A program made the translations under genes and the position numbers. From NCBI GenBank assembly GCA_021414165.1, contig JAIOPA010000220.1, positions 1 to 12,262 on the forward strand: a stretch of DNA of 12,262 nt, written 5' to 3'. The stretch is from Candidatus Eiseniibacteriota bacterium (GTDB taxonomy: Bacteria > Eisenbacteria > RBG-16-71-46). Within the stretch, counting starts at the first letter, position 1; each line of letters begins with the position of its first letter. Under the pieces are notes generated by a model. That model was not told the origin of the DNA, made no database searches, and saw nothing but the letters and a program-made list of their open reading frames with translations. Below are positions 1 through 7,458 of the stretch, piece after piece.

Positions 1-88
1 TGGCCAGCTCCCAGAGCACGCGCTCCGTGCCGCCCACCGACCGGCCGCTCTCGACGAGCAGTACTTTCACGCGCGTCGCGTCGCGCAT
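1..88 (-). CDS. Glycosyltransferase family 4, N-terminal fragment (runs off left edge)
   Basis: Only the first 29 codons are inside the window. They encode an N-terminus of the form VKVLLVESGRSVGGTERVLW, a beta strand followed by a glycine-rich loop (GGTERV). This is typical of the donor-independent N-terminal Rossmann half of GT4 (GT-B fold) enzymes, where GGAER is common. The ATG at 88 has GAGGGG only 2 nt upstream. A GTG at 70 would give the more canonical start (V/M-KVLLVES) and would overlap the preceding gene's TGA as GTGA, but it lacks a nearby Shine-Dalgarno sequence. Either start overlaps the upstream GT4 gene (by 22 or 4 nt), so the two are probably translationally coupled. The acceptor and sugar cannot be read from so short a piece. 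Confidence 0.7.
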   Translation of the reverse strand, partial: MRDATRVKVLLVESGRSVGGTERVLWELA

Positions 89-1272
89 AGCCCCTCGTAT
101 GCGGCGATCAACTCGCCCGCGTTGTGTTCCCAGGCCAGCACGTCCAGGAAGCGCTGGCGATTGATCGCGCCCAGGCGTTCGCGCAGTGGCGCATCGTCGA
201 GCAGCTGGGCGATGCACGCGGCCAGATCCTCGTCGCGGTTCGGCTCGGCATAGAGCGCACCCTCGCGCGCGCTGTGGCGATGCTCGCGCAGGTCGAAGCA
301 CACGACCGGCTTGGCGCACGCCATGTACTCGAGCACCTTGTTCATGGTGCTCACATCATTGAGCGGGTTCTTGGGGTCCGGGCTCACGCACACGTCGGCC
401 GTGGCCAGCACCCGCTCGACCTCGGCATCGGGCACACGGCCGGTGAAGTGGCACACGTCCTCGAGCCCGAGCGAACGCGACAGTGCTTTCAAGTCCTCGA
501 ACGAATCGCCTGCGCCGATGAACGTGAAGCTCACGTCGGAGCGCTGCGACTTGAGCACCTGTGCGGCGCGCACCAGATGATCCACGCCATCCTGCGGCGC
601 CATGACGCCCAGATACGCCACCAGGTACGGCTTACCGCGCTTCAACGCCGGATCGGGCTCGCGCACCGTGGCGAAGCGCTGGTGGCTCGGCCCGCTGCGC
701 ACCACGCGCACCTGATCGGGCCGCTTGCGGCCACGATCGAGCGCGACCTGCTTGTAGGACTCATTCGTCGAGATGACCAGGTCGGCCAGCGCAAACTGGC
801 GCGACTCCAACCACTGCAGCAACCGGTGCGGCAGCGAGCCCGCACGCTCCTCACCGAAGCGCGACAAGTAGAGCTCGGGGCACAGGTCGTGGTGATCGAA
901 CACGAACTTCACGCCGGCCAGCTTGAACGGCAGCGCGATCGCCCAGAACGTGTCGGGCGGGTTCGCGGTGTGGATCACGTCGAAGCCATGGCGCGCGAAC
1001 ACGCGCAGCGTGAGCGCCAGCGTCTGCAGCCAGCAGTACAGGAACTCCCACACGTAGCTCACGAACCCGCTCGTCTCGGGCGGTGCGGGATAGCGGTAGA
1101 GCCGGATGCCGTTCAACACCTCTTCGGGCTCACGGCCACCCTCGCCCATGGGGCAGATGGCGGTGACCTCATAGCCGGCGTTCTTGAGGGCGTTGAGTTC
1201 CATCCACACGCGCCGGTCGAACGGCAGCGTGAGGTTCTCGGACAGGTGCAGGATCCTACCAAGCGAGGCCAT
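67..1272 (-). CDS. Glycosyltransferase family 4 (GT-B fold)
   Basis: This is a 401-residue cytoplasmic retaining glycosyltransferase that would add one sugar from a nucleotide donor to the lipid-linked repeat unit. The N-terminal domain (about 5-200) has the opening strand RILHLSENLTLPFDRRVW, DVIHTANPPD near 98-107 and DHHDLCPELY near 126-135. The C-terminal domain (about 215-390) has LVAYLGVMAPQDGVDHLVRA near 217-236, FIGAGDS near 251-257, FTGRVPDAEV near 276-285, and a donor-site segment NDVSTMNKVLEYMACAKPVV near 305-324. That last segment is the family's E-x7-E region, with D at the first acidic position. The ATG at 1272 is chosen over an upstream in-frame start because it has GGGGAG 4 nt upstream (1277-1282) and leaves only a 17-nt overlap with the dehydrogenase gene. 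The overall form resembles WbuB-like GT4 enzymes. Donor and acceptor are unknown. Confidence 0.93.
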   Translation of the reverse strand: MASLGRILHLSENLTLPFDRRVWMELNALKNAGYEVTAICPMGEGGREPEEVLNGIRLYRYPAPPETSGFVSYVWEFLYCWLQTLALTLRVFARHGFDVIHTANPPDTFWAIALPFKLAGVKFVFDHHDLCPELYLSRFGEERAGSLPHRLLQWLESRQFALADLVISTNESYKQVALDRGRKRPDQVRVVRSGPSHQRFATVREPDPALKRGKPYLVAYLGVMAPQDGVDHLVRAAQVLKSQRSDVSFTFIGAGDSFEDLKALSRSLGLEDVCHFTGRVPDAEVERVLATADVCVSPDPKNPLNDVSTMNKVLEYMACAKPVVCFDLREHRHSAREGALYAEPNRDEDLAACIAQLLDDAPLRERLGAINRQRFLDVLAWEHNAGELIAAYEGLCATRRA

Positions 1273-2572
1273 GATACTCCCCGGCCGTGACCGTGGCGCG
1301 ATCGAGCGCGGCCACGAGATCGACGACCACCTGCCCACGCTTCACGCGCGGACCGATCGTGCGGTACTCGGCGGAACGATTGCCGATCACGATGACCTCG
1401 GCATGCGCCAGGACCTCGTCGAGCGACGGCTTGAGCCGCTCGGGCAGGTACGGCAGTTCGTCCTCGACGAAGCGGCGGTTGGCGCCCAGCACGCGGTCCA
1501 TGTCGAGTGACGGATCGTGCAGACGCACGTCATAGCCCTTGCCCACCAGCGTGCCGATGACGCGCAGGATCGGGCTCTCGCGCAGGTCATCCGTGCCGGC
1601 CTTGAACGACAGGCCCAGGAACCCGAGCTTGCGCATCTTGAAGCGCTCGATGAGATGGATCGCCTCGGCCACATGCAGCTCGTTCGAACGCATGATGTTC
1701 GACAGCACCGGCAGGTCCATGTCGTTGTGACGCGCGCGCGAGTTCACCGCGCGCAGGTCCTTGGGCAGGCACGAGCCGCCAAAGGCGAAGCCCGGCGACA
1801 GGTACGCACCCGAGATGTTCAGTTTGGTGTCGCGGCGCATGAGACGCATGACCTCGTGGCTGTCGACGCCCTCGCGCTTGCACAGGAGCCCGAACTCGTT
1901 CGCGAACGCGACCTTGAGCGCGTGGTACGAGTTGTTCACGTACTTGAGCATCTCGGCGGTGGGGATCTCGGTCACGATGAGCTCGCCACCCACGCCCGCG
2001 TACAGCTGCTTCAACGCTTCGCCGGCGCGCACGCAGCCCGCACCGAGGATCGTGTAATCGGCACCGAAGAAGTCCTCGACCGCCGTGCCCTCGCGCAGGA
2101 ACTCGGGGTTGTAGGCCACCCCGAAGTGTTCTCCCGCCTTGCCGCCCGCGGCCTCTTCAATGACCGGCGCAAGCTCCTGGAGCACCGAGCCCGGCAGCAT
2201 GGTGCTGCGCATGACCACGGTCACGAAGCGCGAGCCACCCTTGAGCGCCGTGCCGACCTCGGCACACGCGCGCTTCACGTGCCCCAGATCGAGCGAGCCG
2301 TCGGCCGCGCTCGGCGTGCCGACGCACACCAGCACGATGTCGGCGCCGGGCATGGCGTCCGCGATGCGCGTCGTGGCCGAGAGCTTGCCAGCCTTGACCG
2401 CCTTGCCGATCAGCTCGGGCAGGCCCTTCTCGACGATCGGGCTCTCGCCGCGGCGGATGCAGTCCACCTTGTAGTCGCTGGTGTCCACGCCCACCACGTC
2501 ATGACCGCGCTCCGCGAGACACGCCGAGCACACCGAACCCACGTAACCGAGACCGACGACCACCACCCGCAT
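1256..2572 (-). CDS. algD: GDP-mannose/UDP-glucose 6-dehydrogenase family, AlgD-like
   Basis: This is a 438-residue NAD-dependent four-electron dehydrogenase that oxidises C6 of a nucleotide hexose to a uronic acid. The N-terminal Rossmann domain begins VVVVGLGYVGSV (4-14). The central domain has NPEFLREG (155-162) and K210/N214 in EMLKYVNNS. The catalytic cysteine is C268 in FAFGGSCLPKDLRA (262-275). The C-terminal domain has LGLSFKAGTDDLRESP (319-334). Length (Pseudomonas AlgD is 436 aa), Cys268, the RRDTKLNIS...SPGFAFGG stretch and the terminal tryptophan all look closer to GDP-mannose dehydrogenase AlgD than to Ugd, so GDP-mannuronate is the favoured product; UDP-glucuronate remains possible. 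The start is supported by GAGGAG 6 nt upstream (2579-2584). The gene lies 29 nt after the membrane glycosyltransferase and overlaps the following GT4 by 17 nt, which argues for one operon. Confidence 0.93.
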   Translation of the reverse strand: MRVVVVGLGYVGSVCSACLAERGHDVVGVDTSDYKVDCIRRGESPIVEKGLPELIGKAVKAGKLSATTRIADAMPGADIVLVCVGTPSAADGSLDLGHVKRACAEVGTALKGGSRFVTVVMRSTMLPGSVLQELAPVIEEAAGGKAGEHFGVAYNPEFLREGTAVEDFFGADYTILGAGCVRAGEALKQLYAGVGGELIVTEIPTAEMLKYVNNSYHALKVAFANEFGLLCKREGVDSHEVMRLMRRDTKLNISGAYLSPGFAFGGSCLPKDLRAVNSRARHNDMDLPVLSNIMRSNELHVAEAIHLIERFKMRKLGFLGLSFKAGTDDLRESPILRVIGTLVGKGYDVRLHDPSLDMDRVLGANRRFVEDELPYLPERLKPSLDEVLAHAEVIVIGNRSAEYRTIGPRVKRGQVVVDLVAALDRATVTAGEYHGLAW

Positions 2573-2578
2573 CGGGAG

Positions 2579-2584
2579 CTCCTC
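2579..2584 (-). promoter_or_regulatory. Shine-Dalgarno site of the AlgD-like gene
   Basis: GAGGAG on the minus strand lies 6 nt before the ATG at 2572. It fixes this start within a reading frame that stays open for about 1.5 kb upstream by GC bias alone. Confidence 0.8.
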
Positions 2585-2601
2585 GAGGATCACACGCGCC
2601 G

Positions 2602-4203
2602 CTAGTGCGGCGCACCGTTCACCGGCGGATCGCCGGTCACCACGACACCGGCCGGGTCGTGCTCGCGCAGGTGCCAGACGCGCACCCCGGCGAACGTGTC
2701 CCGGTCGGCCACACTCGTCACTCGATCGAGCCGCCGCGCCAGCGACCCCGTGGGGTCCAGGTCCTCGGTGCGGCTCGCCACCAACCAGATGCCGGGTGGC
2801 ACCTGACCCACGGAATCCCGCCATGCGCGCGCGAAGCGCGCATCGTTGCTCGTGTAACCCAACCAGAAGCGCTGCACCGGCAACCCGCGCCCGTACCATT
2901 CGACCGGCTCGGGCGCACCGACCGCGATCACGCGCTCGCCAGCCGCGAGGCCCGCGCGCACGTGGTGCAACGCCGTCCGATAGTCCTCGCGGCCGTACTC
3001 CGGCTGGAACGTGACGCGGGCATACGCGCCCGCCCACAGCACCACCACGGCCACCGTCATGACCCGTCGCGCACGGGGACCGAGGTCCGCGAACGCGGCG
3101 GCCAACCCCAGCACCACGAGCGGCCAGGCCGCCGCGAGATACCGGGGGTGGAACACCTTGAAGTTGTTGGCCGCAAAGTAACTCACCACGAGCGCGGGCG
3201 CGACGAGGGCCAGCAGGGTATCGGCCAGACGGCCACGCCGCGCCAGCGCCCGCACCCCGCAGACCCCCAGGAAGCCGAACACGAGCGCGGCCAGCGCCAG
3301 TTCGGGGGCATGGGACCGCACGGCCTGCTCGGGGCTGGTGCGCAGTTCCCGGAGCGACGGCCCCCCGCTGTAGCCCATGACGAACGCGTGCAGCGCGAAC
3401 GGCACCGCGGCCGCATGGAACGTGTGCTCGCCGCGCAACGCCGTCTCGCCCGCCCCGGCGCTGCGGCCCGGCACGAGCCGCGACCAGTCCCAGATGCCGC
3501 CGATCGCGGGCAGCCACGGCAGCGCAGCCAGGGCCGCCACCAGCGCCACGATCGCCAGTGTGCGGCGGCGGGCGGTCTGCGTGGGGCCCGCCTGCAGCCA
3601 CCACTTCAGGTGTAGCGGCGCCAGGAACGCGAACGAGAAGTTGCTGAGCAGCCCCGCGGCTGCGGCCAGCGCGTAGCCCGCCACGCCGCGCGCACGCACG
3701 CGCTCGTGCAGGCCCAGCAGCAGCCCCGTGGCCACCGCGCTCGCGAGGATCAGGAAGATGTAGTTGCGGCACTCCTGCGAGTACCAGATCGCGAACGGTG
3801 CGCCCGCCGTGAGCCAGGCCGCGGGTGCGGCGGTCTCGCGGCCCGCGAAGCGCGCGGCCAGCCACGCCATGACCGGTACCAGCGCGATGCCGGCGAGTGC
3901 ACTGGGCAACCGCAGCGTGGTCTCCGACAACCCTCCCACGGCCGCGAACGCCGCCACGACCGCCGCATGCAGCGGGCCGTGCACGTTCTCGAGCAGCGCG
4001 CGCGGGTCGAACGGTCCGGGCACACCCGCCGCGAGCAAGGTGAACTGCTCGTCGATCCACAGGCTCTGGTGGCCGAGGCGGAACAGTCGCAACAACGCCG
4101 CCACGAGGGTGGCGGCGAAGATGGTGCGCGACAGGGCCGTGGCGTCGGAGCTCGGGCGAAGGGAGGTGGCCGGCCGGGCACCCGGGGAACCGGGATCAGG
4201 CAC
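2602..4203 (-). CDS. GT-C membrane glycosyltransferase (PMT_2/GT39/GT83-like, ArnT-related)
   Basis: This is a 533-residue integral membrane protein. The first membrane helix (about 27-42) is followed by LWIDEQFTLL (48-57), the Asp-Glu of the first periplasmic loop that serves catalysis in PMT/ArnT-type enzymes. Further family marks are HGPLHAA (75-81), a TLRLPSALAG helix near 96-105 and IWYSQECRNY (139-148), equivalent to the YSQEARMY-type loop of PMT_2 proteins. Many hydrophobic helices follow, then a soluble C-terminal domain of about 120 residues. Such enzymes use polyprenyl-phosphate sugars as donors on the outer face of the membrane. The GTG start at 4203 lies 24 nt after the ExoY-like stop and has no strong Shine-Dalgarno sequence, so the exact start is uncertain; no in-frame ATG precedes the first helix. 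The sugar and acceptor are unknown. Lipid A, polysaccharide or protein are all possible, and the cluster context favours polysaccharide. Confidence 0.87.
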   Translation of the reverse strand: MPDPGSPGARPATSLRPSSDATALSRTIFAATLVAALLRLFRLGHQSLWIDEQFTLLAAGVPGPFDPRALLENVHGPLHAAVVAAFAAVGGLSETTLRLPSALAGIALVPVMAWLAARFAGRETAAPAAWLTAGAPFAIWYSQECRNYIFLILASAVATGLLLGLHERVRARGVAGYALAAAAGLLSNFSFAFLAPLHLKWWLQAGPTQTARRRTLAIVALVAALAALPWLPAIGGIWDWSRLVPGRSAGAGETALRGEHTFHAAAVPFALHAFVMGYSGGPSLRELRTSPEQAVRSHAPELALAALVFGFLGVCGVRALARRGRLADTLLALVAPALVVSYFAANNFKVFHPRYLAAAWPLVVLGLAAAFADLGPRARRVMTVAVVVLWAGAYARVTFQPEYGREDYRTALHHVRAGLAAGERVIAVGAPEPVEWYGRGLPVQRFWLGYTSNDARFARAWRDSVGQVPPGIWLVASRTEDLDPTGSLARRLDRVTSVADRDTFAGVRVWHLREHDPAGVVVTGDPPVNGAPH

Positions 4204-4227
4204 GGGAGAAGGCTCGAGCGTTAGAGG

Positions 4228-5142
4228 TCAGTACGCGCCTTCCCGCGACAGCACCGCGGGGATCGTGCGCAGGAGGATCTTGAGGTCCATGGCGAAGGAC
4301 TGGTGCTTGATGTACTCGAGGTCGAGGCGCATCCACTCCTGGAACCCGATACGGCTACGGCCACTGATCTGCCACAGGCACGTGAGGCCCGGGTGCACAT
4401 CGAGACGGCGCAGCTGCCACGGCTCGTACTGCGCGACCTCCTGAGGGATCGGCGGGCGCGGGCCCACCAGGCTCATGTCGCCCTTGAGCACGTTCCAGAA
4501 CTGCGGCACCTCGTCGAGGCTCGTGGAGCGCATGAAGCGGCCGATGCCGGTGATGCGCGGATCGCGCGCGATCTTGAACACGGGACCGTCGGCTTCGTTC
4601 ATGTGCGAGAGATGCTGACGCTTGAGGTCGGCGTCCTTCACCATGGAGCGCAGCTTGTAGAACGTGAACGGCCGGCCACCGCGGCCGATGCGCGTGGAGC
4701 GGTAGAACACCGGGCCGTGCGACGTGAGCTTGACGATGAGCGCGAGCACCGCGATGACGGGTGCCAGGACGAGCAGCGCACAGAACGAACCCAGGATGTC
4801 GATCGCGCGCTTACCGAAGCGCAGGTAGAAGCCGGTCGGCGCGGGCGTCTCGAACGGCATGACCTCGGCCGCTGGCGCAGGCGCTGCACCCGACGCGGTC
4901 CAGGCGGCGTTGGCTGCCGGGCGCGGACGAGCGTGCCCATTCGCGAAGCCGCCGCCATGCACGCGGACTCGCGGCGCGACGGGGGCATGCGCGCTCACCG
5001 CGTGCAGACGCACGACGCGGGGCGTAGGGATGTCGGTCGGTGTCTCCACGGACGCCGGATCCTCGGACTGGACGGTGTTCACGCCGGGCCACGGTGCGGT
5101 TGCACCACGGTCACCTGCCGACGCGAGAATGTCGGGCTCCAT
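4228..5142 (-). CDS. Undecaprenyl-phosphate sugar-1-phosphate transferase (ExoY/WcaJ type)
   Basis: This is a 304-residue monotopic phosphoglycosyl transferase that would start the repeat unit by moving a hexose-1-phosphate from a nucleotide sugar to undecaprenyl phosphate. Residues 1-103 are low-complexity, rich in Ala, Pro, His and Arg, and have no family match I can see. The catalytic module starts at FGKRAIDILG (109-118), followed by the reentrant membrane helix (about 118-138), FYKLRSMV (161-168), the Asp-Glu dyad in STSLDEVPQFWN (206-217), KGDMSLVGPRP (220-230) and HPGLTCLWQISGR (250-262). It ends in the common ...VLSREGAY. Unlike full WcaJ or WbaP it lacks the four-helix N-terminal membrane domain. 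The ATG at 5142 (GAGAG 8 nt upstream) is preferred to an in-frame GTG at 5196. Which hexose it uses cannot be decided. It opens the downstream minus-strand gene run after a long untranslated leader. Confidence 0.95.
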   Translation of the reverse strand: MEPDILASAGDRGATAPWPGVNTVQSEDPASVETPTDIPTPRVVRLHAVSAHAPVAPRVRVHGGGFANGHARPRPAANAAWTASGAAPAPAAEVMPFETPAPTGFYLRFGKRAIDILGSFCALLVLAPVIAVLALIVKLTSHGPVFYRSTRIGRGGRPFTFYKLRSMVKDADLKRQHLSHMNEADGPVFKIARDPRITGIGRFMRSTSLDEVPQFWNVLKGDMSLVGPRPPIPQEVAQYEPWQLRRLDVHPGLTCLWQISGRSRIGFQEWMRLDLEYIKHQSFAMDLKILLRTIPAVLSREGAY

Positions 5143-5441
5143 CGTTGCCACTCTCAGTTGTAGCCGCCCTTTAACGAAAAACCCCGTGGCCAGCACTGCG
5201 CCCCGTGGGTCTCACGACACTCGTGTCAGCTGTCCAGCTACGAGACTGGGAGTGATCGAGTACGAGCGACTGGGGGAAACCGAAGGTGTCTCTGTCTTAG
5301 ATGTCGATGTCGAACCCGCTCGAGGCGGGTCTCCGCGAGTCGCCGGTGAAGACGGCCTGCGGAAGAGCTCGTTGTACTGCACACCCAGTTAGCAAAGGAT
5401 CGTCGGTGCGTCTCCGGTGGAGTGAAAGGTGGGCGATGTGA
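5143..5441 (-). promoter_or_regulatory. Long, structured 5' leader candidate of the ExoY-like gene
   Basis: If transcription starts near 5442 from the promoter candidate at 5449-5478, the phosphoglycosyl transferase mRNA has a leader of about 300 nt without a convincing gene. It holds a 6-bp hairpin (5314-5319 with 5325-5330, ACCCGC/GCGGGT), the short palindromes GACACTCGTGTC (5216-5227) and AGCTGTCCAGCT (5228-5239), and an 8-bp direct repeat CCCCGTGG (5182-5189 and 5201-5208). I cannot match it to a known riboswitch class. It may be regulatory RNA or merely an unremarkable spacer. Confidence 0.35.
5314..5330 (-). repeat. Hairpin in the leader (6-bp stem, 5-nt loop)
   Basis: ACCCGC at 5314-5319 is the reverse complement of GCGGGT at 5325-5330, with a TCGAG loop. 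No T-run follows on the minus strand, so it is not a standard intrinsic terminator. Confidence 0.5.
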
Positions 5442-5448
5442 CGATTGC

Positions 5449-5478
5449 ATGTTAGCAACGGCATGACACGTTTTTCAA
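5449..5478 (-). promoter_or_regulatory. Sigma70-type promoter candidate upstream of the ExoY-like gene
   Basis: On the minus strand TTGAAA (5473-5478, five of six to the -35 consensus) is followed after 18 bp by TAACAT (5449-5454, four of six to the -10 consensus). The latter is preceded by TGC, which makes an extended -10 of the form TGnTAnnnT. It lies in the most AT-rich part of the intergenic region. Predicted start is about 5442. It would drive the ExoY-like gene and the genes downstream independently of the epimerase gene. Confidence 0.55.
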
Positions 5479-5616
5479 TGTCCGATTTGGTGTCGTTGAA
5501 CCCCGCCCGGGATCGCCCCCCTGACAGAGTTTCGGCAGACTGAACACACCGCTCCAGCCTGCTGTGGCGCAGCGGGATGCGGGTTCCCACCCAACCGGCC
5601 GGGAGCCGCATGGATC

Positions 5617-5645
5617 GCGGCCGGGCCCACTACTGACCCGGCCGC
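5617..5645 (-). terminator. GC-rich hairpin just after the epimerase stop (possible terminator)
   Basis: GCGGCCGGG (5617-5625) and CCCGGCCGC (5637-5645) form a perfect 9-bp stem with an 11-nt loop; C5616 and G5646 extend it to 10 bp. It starts about 9 nt after the epimerase stop codon. It fits an end-of-transcript structure between the two minus-strand gene groups, but there is no U-tract on either strand. Efficiency is therefore doubtful, and it could instead protect the mRNA 3' end. Confidence 0.5.
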
Positions 5646-5654
5646 GGTCCTGGC

Positions 5655-6623
5655 TCAGCCGCGGGCACGCTCCGCGGTCTTCTCGCGCTGCCACTCCACG
5701 GTCTTCTCGAGCCCCTTCGTGAGCGTCACGTTGGGCACCCAGCGCAACGCGCGGCGGGTCTTCTCGATGTTCACGACACGGCGGCGGATGTTGTCGATGT
5801 CGCGGCGGTTCGTGTGCGTGGGTTCGGCGGTGACACCGATGATCTTGCCGAGCATCTCGGCGAGTTCGTTCACGCGCGTCTCGACGCCGGTGCCGACATT
5901 GAACACCTCGCCGAGCGAACGATCGGACTGCGCGCACATGACCGTGGCCTCGACCGCGTCGTCGACATACGTGAAGTCACGCGTCTGCATGCCGTCGCCG
6001 TGGATCGCCGGCGCCTTACCGTCGAACATGCACTCGATGAACTTGGCCACGACACCGCAATACGGATTCGCCGGATCCTGGCCCGGGCCATACACGTTGG
6101 AATAGCGCACGGCAGCCGTGGGCACGCCGTAGCTCTCGTAGAACGCCATGCAGTAGTTCTCGCCGCCGAGCTTCGACACCGCGTACGGCGTGAGCAACGA
6201 CAGGTGGTCGTCCTCGTTGATGGGCAGGTACTTGGGATTGCCGTACACCGACGTGGACGACGTGTAGAGCACGCGCTTCACGCGGCCATTGGTGGCCTTG
6301 GCCGCGAGCAGGATGTTGAGCGTGCCGCCGATGTTGGTCTCGAAGTCCTCGCGCGGATTCTTGGTCGACACCACGATGTTGCGCGCGGCCGCATGGAATA
6401 CGACCTCGGCCTCGCCCACGAGCTTCTCGACGATGGTGGGGTCGCACACCGAACCCTCGACGAAGTCGAAGCCCTTCTTGGGCAGGTTCTCGAGGCGGCC
6501 CGTGAACAGGTCATCGAGCACGGTGACGCGCGCGCCCTCGCGGATCAGGCGCTTGACGAGGTTGCTGCCCACGAAACCGGCGCCGCCGGTGACGAGCACG
6601 CGTGCATTCTCGAGATGGATCAT
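5655..6623 (-). CDS. NAD-dependent sugar epimerase/dehydratase (extended SDR, GalE/WbpP-like)
   Basis: This is a 322-residue extended short-chain dehydrogenase/reductase acting on a nucleotide sugar, most likely a C4 epimerase. The NAD-binding loop is TGGAGFVGSN (12-21), with an acidic pair at the end of the second strand (VLDDL, 35-39). HAAARNIVV (77-85) matches the family's fourth-strand loop. The catalytic triad is Ser/Thr in TSSTSVYG (121-128) with Tyr147 and Lys151 in PYAVSKLGGENY (146-157). AVRYSNVYGPGQDP (171-184) and GDGMQTRDFTYVDD (209-222) belong to the substrate domain. The start has GGAGAA about 6 nt upstream. The gene follows the family 2 transferase gene after 58 nt. Whether it works on UDP-glucose, UDP-GlcNAc or a uronic form cannot be read from motifs. 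Confidence 0.93.
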   Translation of the reverse strand: MIHLENARVLVTGGAGFVGSNLVKRLIREGARVTVLDDLFTGRLENLPKKGFDFVEGSVCDPTIVEKLVGEAEVVFHAAARNIVVSTKNPREDFETNIGGTLNILLAAKATNGRVKRVLYTSSTSVYGNPKYLPINEDDHLSLLTPYAVSKLGGENYCMAFYESYGVPTAAVRYSNVYGPGQDPANPYCGVVAKFIECMFDGKAPAIHGDGMQTRDFTYVDDAVEATVMCAQSDRSLGEVFNVGTGVETRVNELAEMLGKIIGVTAEPTHTNRRDIDNIRRRVVNIEKTRRALRWVPNVTLTKGLEKTVEWQREKTAERARG

Positions 6624-6681
6624 CGGGATTCTCCGGGGGAGGTTCGGCCTGTGCGACGCGGATACGTCGTCACGCGACCGG

Positions 6682-7449
6682 TCATTGCCGCATGCCGAGA
6701 CGGAGGAAGACGAGCGGGCGGAGGATGCGCCAGCCGTCCTGGATCAACCGCATCTTGGTGGTGCCACGTCCATGATAACGGACCGTCACCGGTGCTTCCT
6801 TGATCCGATAGTTGCCGCGGATCGCCTGGAACAACAGATAGGGCTCGAGCTCGTAGCGGTTGAGCCAGTCCTGCGACAGTTGGATGCGCGGATCGTCGAG
6901 CAGGGCCAAACGAAAGGCGCGCATACCGTTGGTGCCGTCGGTGACCGGAAAGCCGCTGGCCATGCGGAACAGCAACGGATAGAGCTGCGTGAGCCAGCGC
7001 CGGTCCGGCGGGATGCCGGGCGTGGCGCCGCCGGGCAGCCAGCGGCTGCCCTGGATGAGGTCGGCCTCGCCCGCGAACAGCGGGCACAGGATGCGCGGCA
7101 GCTCGTCCGGCTCGTGCTGGTCGTCACCCGACAGGATGGCAGCGAACTCGATGCCGAGGCGCTTGGCCTCCAGTAGACCGGTGCGGATGCCCGCGCCGAC
7201 GCCCTGGTTCGTCTCGTGCCGGATCACGACCTCGGCGCCGGCCGCACGGGCCTCGCCAGCGGTGTCGTCACCCGAGCAATCGTCGACGACGATGACCGTG
7301 GCGGCGTACTTACGGGGGATCTTGCGGACGACGTCCCCGATCTTGCCGGTCTCGTTCCAGGCCGGAACGATGACGGCGACCCGGGTAGGGTCGATCAGGG
7401 CGACGCGGTCGGCGGAGGGCTCGATGGACTGCAGGGGACGTGGGCACAT
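6682..7449 (-). CDS. Glycosyltransferase family 2 (polyprenyl-phosphate sugar synthase-like)
   Basis: This is a 255-residue GT-A fold enzyme. After a short N-terminal tail it has VAVIVPAWNE (24-33), VIVVDDCSGDDT (52-63, first nucleotide-binding Asp pair), NQGVGAGIRTGL (81-92), the metal-binding SGDDQHEP (107-114, the DxD position) and IQGSRWLPGG (132-141). DGTNGMRAFR (171-180) is the counterpart of the SGFR acceptor motif, and EAPVTVRYHGRGTTKM lies near 218-233. This pattern is that of dolichyl/polyprenyl-phosphate mannose synthase-like proteins. It has no C-terminal membrane-helix pair, so it is a soluble or peripheral form. The ATG at 7449 has no Shine-Dalgarno sequence; the nearest promoter-like sequence is only about 10 nt upstream, so the mRNA may be nearly leaderless. 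It opens the minus-strand gene set. Confidence 0.92.
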   Translation of the reverse strand: MCPRPLQSIEPSADRVALIDPTRVAVIVPAWNETGKIGDVVRKIPRKYAATVIVVDDCSGDDTAGEARAAGAEVVIRHETNQGVGAGIRTGLLEAKRLGIEFAAILSGDDQHEPDELPRILCPLFAGEADLIQGSRWLPGGATPGIPPDRRWLTQLYPLLFRMASGFPVTDGTNGMRAFRLALLDDPRIQLSQDWLNRYELEPYLLFQAIRGNYRIKEAPVTVRYHGRGTTKMRLIQDGWRILRPLVFLRLGMRQ

Positions 7450-7458
7450 GGCAGAAAA

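Noticed and set aside
124..1290. Plus-strand open frame of 388 codons antisense to the GT4 gene
   Set aside because: His/Arg/Ala/Glu-rich translation without motifs, a typical antisense shadow in GC-rich coding DNA; the minus-strand protein has full GT4 motifs.
1256..4060. A 934-codon open frame that would fuse about 490 residues upstream onto the AlgD-like dehydrogenase
   Set aside because: The upstream part is an Arg/Gly/Ala-rich out-of-frame reading of the GT-C gene (2602-4203). The dehydrogenase has a clear Shine-Dalgarno site and a canonical N-terminus at 2572.
5160..5175. GGCGGCTACAAC on the minus strand as an ops/JUMPstart element for RfaH
   Set aside because: Only the first bases match GGCGGTAGCGTG; the core TAGC is missing.
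5182..5208. Direct repeat CCCCGTGG twice, 19 bp apart, as an attachment or transposon end
   Set aside because: Only 8 bp, with no recombinase gene or target duplication nearby; expected by chance in GC-rich DNA.
5297..5611. 104-codon minus-strand frame in the 5143-5654 gap, possibly a small gene
   Set aside because: No Shine-Dalgarno sequence, no hydrophobic or domain pattern, and it runs across the promoter candidate and leader hairpin.
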